NCBI RefSeq assembly: GCF_028389875.1
Contig: NC_084663.1
Span: 94,967,265-95,031,264, forward strand
Direction: 5' to 3'
Source: Rhea pennata
Taxonomy: Eukaryota; Chordata; Aves; Rheiformes; Rheidae
DNA: 64,000 nt
The notes under the pieces were generated by a model. The model searched no databases. It was given only the letters and a program-made list of their open reading frames with translations, and had not been told where the DNA came from. Shown piece after piece: positions 12,030 to 23,842 of this stretch. The position numbers were made by a program, and so were the translations under genes. The stretch's first letter is position 1. Every line of letters starts with the position of its first letter.

Positions 12030-12727
12030 CTGTGTTTACAGAAACATAGGGGAGAAGGAAACATCAGTGGACTTTTCTTCTCTCTTTTTTTTCTCTATAC
12101 CACCACTTAACTAAGCAGAAGAGAAAGAAGTCATGCTGAAAGAGTAAGCAATGCCTCCTTCTGCAGAGTAGCCAAAACCATTAATGACAAAGGTCAGAGA
12201 AAAATCAGAAAGCTTGGAAAGAGAAGTCTCTACTACCTGCCCCCAGAGTTAGGGTTAGCATGAATTACCTATTTGTTCAGTATGTAGCAAAGGTGACTGA
12301 AGCTGACCAAATGAAGACCTCTGACTTAATTTACGGCTTAAGAAAAGAACCCTACATCCAGGAGCCTTGGGGTCTGTTTCTATCTTCAGTTAGAGCAGTT
12401 CTTAACTGGTTACGGCTGGCTCCTGCCTCTTCTCTCTAGAAGTGGGTGTGTGAATGGTGCTCAGAGCAGTACAGGGAAAAGGTCCTTGTAAGGGTACAGC
12501 AGTGGGCAGAGGGGCTGACAGGAGTGAAGGATAAGCATCTCCTGCTTTCCTCCTTGACAGCAAAATTTGGTGTCAAGAAGAGCAAGGCTGAGGAACAGCA
12601 GGGTGACAGCAAGGTGACCTTGCAGTACTTCCTACTCTGCATAACATGGGTTAGAATACAAGAATTCCGTTCTGTATGCTAAAACCCCCTATGGAACAAG
12701 GGTATAAGCAGGTAACTCAGTCCTTAC

Positions 12728-12806
12728 CGTCCCCTTTGCAGTAGTTCCCAACGAGCTGGTCCTGTTGTTAGATTAAAAGCCCCTGGATATATCAACAGCT
12801 GGCAAC
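12728..12806 (-). CDS. NIT2: NIT2 exon 7
   Basis: A 79-bp exon ending at a GTAAGG donor, encoding [17 protein letters not shown] followed by [11 protein letters not shown]2 normally has HWE here, so the His-to-Arg change (CAT-type to CGT) touches a conserved position. The acceptor AACAAAG is weak in pyrimidines. Confidence 0.88.
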
Positions 12807-13266
12807 CTTTGTTAAAAGAAAATTAGAACCCAACCATCATCAAGGGGAAAATGGTTTACCCTACAGCCACCCTTCACGCTGGAGGTCAAGGCAAGCTTTC
12901 TTTCAGTGTTTATTGCCTGACCTGTGTTCACAAAGGAAGAAAATTTAGCCTCTCCTTGCATGGTACTGATGATTATTTATGTCAGCAGAGCCCTACGATA
13001 TGATGGCAAGTGTGGGGCCATGCAAACTTCATCCATCTCTACTGTTCCATCAGCAGAGGCATAGCAGGAGACACTCCTTACTCAAGCAGAGGAGATACTC
13101 GTTTGAATAATGAGGACTCAGACACAAGCTGCATTTTGTATTATTTGTGTCATGAGAGGGCCTGGTCATGCACAGATTACTCGGTGTGTACCACCCTGAA
13201 ACAGCCTTGCATAGTTCAGGCCTTCAGGCTAGCCCTGCTCCACTTTGTTAGGTGACCCAGTCTCAC

Positions 13267-13341
13267 CTTTCTGTCCACAGACTTGAGCCAGCTCAGCAAA
13301 TCTGATATCATAGCAGATGCCCAGGCCCACTGTACAGTATG
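13267..13341 (-). CDS. NIT2: NIT2 exon 6 (nucleophile Cys)
   Basis: A 75-bp exon with GAACAG acceptor and GTGAGA donor. It encodes [20 protein letters not shown]. The Cys of GICYD corresponds to the nitrilase nucleophile (Cys153 in human NIT2). Confidence 0.9.
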
Positions 13342-14280
13342 CTGTTCTCAAAACACAAGAGACAACAGTCATATTGCTGCCAGAAGTACACAGAATTAAT
13401 CACAAGCTTCCCTGCAGCCATCCTGCCAGCTGTTAATTAACATGCGTCACAGCAACAAGAGGAGGTATACTTACATGTGTCTCCTTACCTGCAGCAAGCA
13501 CTGGCTATTTGAGGGTGAGAATTCATTCATCATAAGGGCATGTCCACAAAATTACGCCATACGAGGTCTTCGTGTAATGTTGCATTTCTCTCTCATGGAG
13601 CCACAAGCTTTCCAGTGACGTGCAAAGAAAAAGAGACCACTCACTGCTCTGCATGAACTAAAGAGACTACAATTATGTGCTTTCTTACAGTGTGCACGTT
13701 AGGAGGAGCAGGAAGTGGCCACGGAGCTGAGACTCTTAGGAGAGTTCAGTTATGGGGCATGACAGTTATGGGGCACTGAAGACAGAGTGATAGGCGTGTT
13801 GCATCTTTATCAGACGTAGTTGATGCAAGAGTGTTTAAATGGTGTTTAATAGTTCACTGTCTCCGTGACTGTATCAGCTTCATGTGAAGCAACATGCTAG
13901 TGTAGCTGTTTGCTCTATGTAAAACACAGCCTGGAAAACAATATAAGCAGTCTTCACCTAGATGCCATTTCTCTCAAAAGAAAGAACAATACAGTAAATA
14001 CTCAATTAGAAATCAACAGAGCCTTGTTTGGTAATGGAAGCACCATGATGCGTACTTCATCCTTTTCTACTCTTCTGTCCTTTTTCAATCTCATCACCCT
14101 TGTAAAGAGTTTTAGAAGTAATTCGCACACTTGGAACAAACTTAAACCTCTATTGGTCATAGAGATCAAACACCTACTATCAATCCAACAACCTAAAAAT
14201 CTCTAAAACAACCGTTCCAAGACTGTCTGTAGCATCAAATTGGCAGCGTTCTTTAGAGAGAAGGCTTGTCTTATACCCAC

Positions 14281-14374
14281 GAGTATCAAACACAGAGGAA
14301 GCACTCCCTGGACTCAGAGTCTCAGACTCTCTGAACTGGATCTTCCCAGGAACATTTATGTCAAACAAATGAAG
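14281..14374 (-). CDS. NIT2: NIT2 exon 5
   Basis: A 94-bp exon encoding [20 protein letters not shown] and ending in a split Pro codon (C|CA) that joins exon 6. The donor is GTGGGT. The acceptor reads CACTAGAG, so the true splice may be at TAG or TAGAG. The latter keeps frame with exon 4. Not present in the plus-strand NIT2 copy, which breaks in intron 4. Confidence 0.82.
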
Positions 14375-15961
14375 CTCTAGTGAGAGGGTTAATAACAATT
14401 AATAGCAATTTCCCTGCATGCTATTGGAGCCTCTTTATGTTAGAGCCATGTATTTTCTAGTCTGCTTCCTCTAGACTGCTCTCTTGCCAGGATCCCAGCT
14501 GACCATTGCTGAAGACCGAGATCATCTTTAGGAGATCTCACAGTCAGGTTTCTCCTCTACATGTCTCGATGGACTTCAGGGAAAGAAAAGACTGGGCATT
14601 TTAAACATGCATTTAAACTGGGCATTTGATATATGCTCATCCTTGGCCCATGCAAGAATAGGCAGTAGGTAAGAACAGCTCCACTATCCGGCCGCTTCTT
14701 TGCGGCATGCATTCAGATGGTTGGGGCAAGAATTGCTGCCAAATAGCTCTCTTTCTGGATTTCATGAGTAATTTTGAAAAAGAGAGGCTACAGATTCAGT
14801 GTCTGGAGCTTGTCAGGATGCTCTGAAGTGCAATCCGTTCAAGCACAGGGCAACTCCTCTCCCTTGCAAGGTGGGAGGCCCATTCCTCCCAAGCTGCTCC
14901 CAAAAGTTCCCTCACCAAGTCACGGAGCTCCCCTCCCTTCAGCTACGTGGAAGTGTCTCAGCCTCTGCAGTCACCATCTCTCCCTCGCTAACCAGAACCC
15001 TCTTCCTGAGTGGGACCTCCTAATACTGAACCCCTTTTAGTATTACTAGGAATAGCTTCCTATTTATACAATACGACCTCTATTCAACAAGTACAGTGTG
15101 CCTGGACTGCTCTGGTACAACAGAAGGAAGACAACATACTACTTCAGAGAGCTATCTAATCAGGTAGCAAAGTGCAGAATCAGTTTACAGAATAAACCAA
15201 TACCCACACCCCAGACCTATTCTGCACCACCTCATTTGTTCCAAGGAACCCTGCACTCTCTCTTTTATTTTATCTTGAAACAAATACGATGATGGTCGCC
15301 TAAGGAACAATATACCGGTACGCAAAGCCAGATTAACAGCAACTACGCTCTGTATTTCTGTTTAGGTAGGCACAAAGCAACATCCAGGTGGAAGGAGACA
15401 GTAAGCAACCATCTACCACAGACAGCAGGCACAGCTCCACCTCAGAACTTGTAGGCAGTCCTTTGAGCCTGCCTACACAAATTATACTTACAGCACACAA
15501 AAATGTGTAAAGAGCAGTCTTCATGAGGACAGGAAGGCTATGTCCACTGGGAATCTGAAGAAAAAAATCCTGATCCCAGCAAAATGGCACTAGATTTCAG
15601 ACCTAGACCAATGTACAAAGGCACACTGAGTTGGATCAGGACTTACTCTTTATGACAGATTTCCCAGCACCTGGGACAAGTCAATTAAGCCTTCCGTGCC
15701 CTACTATCTCTATCCCAAACAAGTCTGTGATCACCTTTGAAAGAGGGTATTTTCATGTCTCAAAGAAAAACTGCAGGCACTTATTAACCACAGTATGCTG
15801 CTGATTATTACTGCAAGAGCCTACTGGTCACATCACCTTTAGGCACAGATGAGGTTACTTGTGCCTTCTAAAAAGGAAGCACAGTATCATTTTGAGGGCA
15901 ACTGCTAAATGCTATTCATACCAATAGGAAACCTTCTAATAACAATTCTCTGCCATCTTAC

Positions 15962-16050
15962 CTTCCTAGGCTTAGCCAGCATCACACCATCAGGCCCAAA
16001 GACAGTACACGTATTATACAGCTTTCCACCATCCTCTTCTGGAAGGGAGC
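15962..16050 (-). CDS. NIT2: NIT2 exon 4 (catalytic Lys)
   Basis: An 89-bp exon with AATGAAG acceptor and canonical GTAAGA donor, encoding [14 protein letters not shown] and ending LAKPRK. The final Lys aligns with the nitrilase catalytic Lys. The residue before Arg is Pro (CCT), whereas the plus-strand copy has His (CAT). Confidence 0.9.
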
Positions 16051-16201
16051 CTTCATTAAGGCAAGAACAAAGATTTTGCACTGTAATATACAGAGTTTTC
16101 ATGCATCTGCATCACTGCAATACACGGAGTTTTTGTGCAGCTGCACAAACAGACTTTGCCCTTTTTCCCCCTCAAGGAGATAAGCGTGAGGAATAAGCTA
16201 C

Positions 16202-16328
16202 CTCCAACAAGATAAATGCTACACTCCTTGGCAGCTTCTGAGAGTTTGTGTCTCGACTCTCCAGGAATCGTCTCTGCGTATTCTTTGAAGTACTGGGTTC
16301 CATAAGGAGAGTTAAAACATTCCTCAAA
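16202..16328 (-). CDS. NIT2: NIT2 exon 3 (catalytic Glu)
   Basis: Encodes [18 protein letters not shown] through [12 protein letters not shown] with a GTAGCT donor at its end. The Glu of ECFN is the nitrilase triad Glu. The acceptor is either CTCCAG (start 16328) or six bases further in at TTTGAG (start 16322). The second keeps the frame implied by exon 2 of the other copy. The coding sequence equals that of the plus-strand copy at 46867-46993. Confidence 0.9.
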
Positions 16329-16682
16329 CTGGAGAAAAAAATGAAATTAAGTTAAAATATGATAACACCACTTCTATCAACATTCTGATACAACCTTCAG
16401 CTTTACGGGAGCTCACTAAACAGCTCCGCAGATATCAGAGAGCCAATAGAGAGCTGGAGACAACGTGGTGGGTGTCCCGATGTGAACATGTGGCAGACAG
16501 AACATGAGCTAGGAGTACCAGGCAAGCTGTTAGTAACAAGGCTAGCATATTTATCCACCTAGACTTAGCAAGATTACAAGGAGTCTTCTCAGAGCAATGA
16601 ACCAAGTCCCACCTAGCTCATCTGACAATTTAGAAGCTAAATTTGATTCTCCCTGAACTGAAATTCTTGCATTCATTTTCCT

Positions 16683-16684
<2 letters not shown>

Positions 16685-16713
<29 letters not shown>
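16685..16713 (+). repeat. Poly(T) tract in NIT2 intron 2
   Basis: A run of about 29 thymines. The duplicate unit has only a short A/G-rich remnant at the matching site (near 46485), so this tract changed length after duplication. Confidence 0.75.
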
Positions 16714-16887
16714 GGAAGGACCTTTGCAGAATATGGGCAGAATATGGATTTCTCAACATCTTTTTCTAAAGCAATCCTTTAAGTAGCATTTCCCCACAAG
16801 TGAACAGAGTCCTGTCTTAGTCTCTAGTCTGTTCTTCAGAATGAGGCATGTAATCTTTAGACAATAAAATTAACAGAGGGGTTTAGA

Positions 16888-17521
16888 TCACAGAACCACA
16901 GAATCACAGATTCAGTAAGGTTGGAAGGGACCTCTGGAGATCATCTAGTCCAACCTCCCCGCTCAGCAGGGTCACCTAGAGCATGTTAGACAGGCTTGCA
17001 TCCAGGCGGGCTTTCAATAGCGCCAGAGAAGGACACTCCACAAGCTCTCTGGGCAACCTCTTCCAGTGCTCTGTCACTCTCCCAGGGAAGAAATCCCCCC
17101 TCACAGTCAGGCAGAACTTCCTGTGCTTCAGTCTCTGCCCATTGCCTCTTGTCCTGTCACACGGGACAACTGAGAAGAGTTTGTCCTCGTCCCCTTGACA
17201 CCCTCCCTTCAGGTACTTAGACAACATTGATAAGATTCCCCCCTCAGTCTTCTCTTCTCCAGGCTGAAGAGGTCCAGCTCTCGCAGCCGTTCCTCATGGT
17301 GCAGATGCTCCAGCCCTCTGATCATCTTCGCAGCCCTCCGCTGGACTCTCTCCAGTACCTCCATGTCTCTCTTGTCCTGGGGGGCCCAGAACTGGACGCA
17401 GTATTCGAGATGAGGCCTCCCCAGGGCTGAGCAGAGGGGCAGGATCACCTCCCTCGACCCGCTGGCAACACTCCTCCGAATGCATCCCAGCAAACCATTG
17501 GCCTTCCTGGCCACAAGGGCA
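16888..17521 (-). mobile_element. CR1 LINE fragment in NIT2 intron 2
   Basis: A minus-strand CR1 3' end. It starts with the CACAGAATCACAG terminus and the GGTTGGAAGGGACCTCTGGA block. A 101-codon frame (17514-17209) encodes the reverse-transcriptase C-terminus including [20 protein letters not shown]. It is strongly 5'-truncated. The orthologous insertion in the duplicate unit is 45962-46293, which lacks the 5' part present here. Confidence 0.9.
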
Positions 17522-18452
17522 GATGCTTAGATAGATGGCTAGCAGTATTTGAGAGGCCCAAGATATCCTGAACTCACTCTGCATTACATTTGCCAGCCCT
17601 CTACGCACATGAGACACCCCCACTCACACTGTTACTTCTCTTCTAAAGGAATGCAGCAGGAGGCCACAGGTGAACTATCAGATACCACTGAGCACCTACT
17701 CTTAGACAACTGATTCCCCGCCCAGGCATGTGCTTTGGTTGTTACTTCAGCTCACTGGAAGTTTTTACTAGGGAAAAAAAAAAAATCAAGCCTGGAATAG
17801 CACAACAAACATTTTTGCCCCAACTGTCCAAACAAGCATCTTCAGAACTACAGTCGATTCTTCTGAACTAGAAGATCTGACCCAAAACCGGATGAGTTTT
17901 TGCCACATGCACAAACACACTTGCAGAAAGAGAGGCACAAAGCACAAAAAGCTGTTAGGCACCAGCTAATTCATGGCAGAATTTGTGGATGGAAAATTGA
18001 GAGAGGAGGTCTCTGCAGACTGTCAGATGAGTTTCTCAGGCCTTTGAAAGCCAGAGTGCTCTTCAGGAAAATGAAATCAATCCTAACTGCCTTCACCTTC
18101 TTCTTGTCACCTGCAACAGCAATGTGCGTGGTAGCAAAAACATAGGGCTGTGCTGTAAGACAACACTGGAACATGACTGCACACTGCCTGCACAGACCTC
18201 CTGGTTCCATGCTCTCCAGAGTGGAAGAACGCAGGGACAGATCTTTGAATTTTTTTCAACTCGTTTCTAGATTCAAAAGGTTCTGCTGCTCTTTCTTTAC
18301 CTATAAATACTACAAACTGGTTTTGTCCAACAGGTCTTCAGGTTCAGAAGTGAAAAACAACAACACAACAAGGGCAGTATATCACAGGAAAACTGCCACA
18401 TGCCTCTGCACTATATGCTCAGGGCAAGTCTCTGTGAAGGGTGACTTTAAAA

Positions 18453-18476
18453 TAAACAAACAAACAAACAAACAAG
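18453..18476 (+). repeat. (AAAC)n microsatellite
   Basis: About six AAAC units within NIT2 intron 2. Its reverse complement, (GTTT)n, is at about 45040-45066 in the duplicate unit. Confidence 0.8.
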
Positions 18477-18964
18477 GGGAGAGAAGAGGCTGTTTCATAC
18501 CTGCCTCCTAGCAGCAACAAAAACTTTACCTTCCCAAAGCCTGTGAGAGACCTTCCTTATTTAAGAGGACCTACTTTATAAGCATAAAGTATCACTAGCA
18601 AGATAGAAGTCTCTACCAAACAGGGCTAGAAACCTCAACACTTGCACATGTGACAAAACTTGCAAACAATAGATAATCTCCATGTAGGAGGCCCAGCCAG
18701 GATAATCAAAGGCCACGCGCAGTACCAAAGCTGTGTTGGTACAAAGCAGCGGGGAAGCTTGCTTAACGCTTGGCCTGTGACAGCACGACGGAGAACATTC
18801 TTTGTTTAAAACATTCACAACCAAAGCTCACCCTGCAGAGAACTCTGCACTCCTCAGTCAGAGGCTGCAAGGCACAGGGGTAACAAATTCCTTCCTTCCT
18901 TCCCCCCAAAGAAGAGAAAGGAAAAAGCTCCCAGCTGCATGGGGAAGGTCACCTCACTGCCAAC

Positions 18965-19682
18965 TGTATCCGTACTACGTGATACTTGATGGGAATGGTC
19001 CGTGTTGCAACTTTTGTATCTGTACCACCTGCTATTTGGTGAGAATAGTCTAGTGCTGTAACTTTTTAGTGCCTAGAACAATACCGCTGTGTTAAGCGGG
19101 ATACAAACAAGTAACTAACAAGGTCATGGAAATCTGTGAGAAAGAACAGCGGTTGGTCACATATAGATTCTGTGGCCTCCAGCCACAGAATCACCATGAG
19201 AAGCAGTCGACATGAAGGTCAGAAGCCGAAGAGTAGTGAAATAGCGACCCCCAAAGTCAAATGTGGCCCCCGAAATAAGTCTGCACGCGTGCGCAGTATC
19301 ATAGCCCTGTTATGCAACTGGGGCGGAGTTGGGCTAGACTCCCCGCACTTGCTGGCCCCAGGAGCCGGGACTCCCGCCTACCGCAAGTAATCATAAATGC
19401 CGGAGTTTTCCGAAGGAGGGTTAGGCTGCTACACAACAGAGGACCACGTTGCCTCCTCGGGGACGCCCGAAAAGATTGTGCCTGCCGACTCTCCCTCTCG
19501 CCATGCAGACGATCGGGACAAGCATTGAGGTGGTCCTTCTCGAGATTACCATCGGGTCGGTCTGTTTGCAAGTATCTACTAATAAATTGCTTGCTACTGA
19601 AGAACGTTTGTGCATGTGTGTGTGTGAGTTTGTGCTGGCTTGCCAAACCAGATGTTTGGCCCCCGGGAATCTAACTAGAACA
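18965..19682 (+). mobile_element. LTR-like block (probable solo or recombinant LTR)
   Basis: A 718-bp block starting TG and ending CA. It begins with two imperfect copies of a roughly 52-bp unit (18965-19070), has a CpG-rich middle, and carries AATAAA at 19581-19586 followed by a GT-rich tail, the layout of an avian endogenous retroviral LTR (U3, R, U5). No gag, pol or env is present. A 13-bp direct repeat, CTAGAACAATACC, sits at 19073-19085 and 19675-19687. The bases outside the two ends do not form a matching target-site duplication. The left side is NIT2 intron 2 and the right side leads to TBC1D23 exons, so it marks a rearrangement joint. The family is not identified. Confidence 0.5.
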
Positions 19683-19687
19683 ATACC

Positions 19688-22182
<2,495 letters not shown>

Positions 22183-22339
22183 TTAGTGGATGCAGTAATT
22201 TAACTCAACTGAGAGCAAATATTCAAAAACTGAACCAACGTATATGCATATGAAAGTTTCAGTGTCACATGAACAGGGCAGCTCTTCTGTAGAGATGCCT
22301 GATAATTAAAACATTCACTTCAAATCAAATATACCTTCA

Positions 22340-22516
<177 letters not shown>

Positions 22517-22972
22517 CTATTAAAAATAATATTTTCATCATACAATATTTTTCAGTGTGCATCTATGAAATAAATGTGGACTCAAGGATATTACCAGACA
22601 AAAAATACACATTTAAAAGATAAAGGCATATTATTAGATAATTTCTCAGGTACTGAAACTAAATATTTGCAAAATTTCATTTGTCCCTTTAAGGCTGTCT
22701 GTCTAACTGCTTGTTCCATTCAATTTATATAAGAGAAAACCTAAGTTTATATATTTCTTTTCTTTTCATAAAGCAGCACAACATCTTAACTATTTTCCAC
22801 CAGCTTTGACGAAAAGCTCAAGACTTTGTTTCACGTACCTAAAGACTCAGGCGTACACCCAGGGGGTTTATAGCCAGAGCAAAATACAGAACATACTTGT
22901 TTATTCAGGACAAATTTTATTCAAATATAAAGATTCATTTCCTGTGAATAACACAGGTAGTTCTAGTAACAC

Positions 22973-23842
22973 TGCATTCTACTGTGTTCTACTGTGTTCC
23001 ATTGCGTTCCATTGTTTTCCTTTCTCTATGGTGTTCTATTATGTTCTATTGTGTTAGTCTCTTTTGCGTTCTATTGTGTGCTGTTGTGTGCTATGACGTG
23101 CTATTGTCTTCCTTTTTGTTTGTGTTCTTTTGTGTTCTACTCTTTTCCTTCCTCTTTTGTGTTCTCTTTTGTGTTCTTTTGTGTTCTTCTGATTTCCTCT
23201 TTTGTGTTCTGTTGTGCTCTATTATTTTCCGTTCTATATTGTGTTATATTTTGTTCTATTGTATTCTGTTGTGTTCTATTGTGTTTGTTTCTCTTTTGTG
23301 TTCTTTTGTGTTCTCCTGATTTCCTTTCTCTTTTCCATTCTTAGGGTTTATTGTGTTCTATTGATTTCCTTTCTCTTGTGTGTTTTATTTTGTTCTATGG
23401 TTTTCCTTTCTCTTTTGTGTTCTTTTGTGCTCTTTTGTTTTCCTTTCTCTTTTGTGTTCTGTTGTGTTCTATTATTTTCATTTCTCTGTGGTGTTCTATT
23501 TTGTTTTATTGCACTCTATTGTGTACTATTGTGCTCTTTTGTGTTTATTGCGTACTACTGTGTTCTATTGGGTTCCTTCCTCTTTTGTGTTGTTTTGTGC
23601 TCTTTTGTTTCCCTTTCTTTTTTGGTGTTCTATTGTGTCCTTTTGTTTTCCTTTCTCTTTTCTGTTCTACTGTGTTCCACTGTGTTCTCTTGTGTTCTAC
23701 TGTGCTCTTTTGTTTTCCTTTGTCTTTTGTGTTCTCTTTTCTTCCATTGTATTATACTGTGTTCTATTCTTTTCCTTTCCCTTTTGTGTTCTGTTGTGTG
23801 CTATTGTGTGCTATTGTTTTCCTTTCCCTTTTGTGTTCGTTT
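22973..23842 (-). repeat. Satellite fragment, inverted relative to the main array
   Basis: About 870 bp of TTCTATTGTGTTC, TTGTTTTCCTTTCTC and TTTTGTGTTC words. Read on the minus strand these become GAACACAATAGAA, GAGAAAGGAAAAC and GAACACAAAA, the same vocabulary as the edge of the main array at 48664-49000. It separates TBC1D23 intron 1 from gene copy B, and both neighbours are truncated at it. Long plus-strand open frames (Cys, Phe, Leu and Ser-rich) result from a stop-poor T-rich repeat. Confidence 0.85.

Larger units (their letters stand above)
10151..16328 (-). pseudogene. NIT2: NIT2 (omega-amidase), 5'-truncated copy, exons 3-10
   Basis: NIT2 is a nitrilase-superfamily omega-amidase that deamidates alpha-ketoglutaramate and alpha-ketosuccinamate. 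Eight consecutive exons are visible, all with correct phases, no stop codon before the natural TGA at 10153-10151, and GT-AG borders (the exon 3 and 5 acceptors are ambiguous by a few bases). The nitrilase triad is present: Glu in ECFNSPYG, Lys in PRK just before LHLFDI, Cys in GICYD. Exons 1-2 and the promoter are absent. Intron 2 breaks at 18964 into an LTR-like block, beyond which lie TBC1D23 exons. Two changes at usually conserved sites (Pro beside the catalytic Lys, Arg for His in TGPAHWE) suggest relaxed constraint. The frame is intact but the N-terminus is lost, so a full enzyme cannot be made here. Confidence 0.85.
14532..18964. repeat. NIT2 segmental duplicate, inverted (left unit)
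   Basis: This segment spans part of NIT2 intron 4, exon 4, intron 3, exon 3 and most of intron 2, and is the reverse complement of 44559-48663. Exon sequences are nearly identical and introns differ by scattered substitutions and indels. It ends at 18964 where the LTR-like block begins and at 14532 inside intron 4. The left unit (4,433 bp) is longer than the right (4,105 bp), partly because the right lost the 5' part of a shared CR1. A 79-codon minus-strand open frame (18210-17971) is the same in both units but resembles nothing known. Confidence 0.9.
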
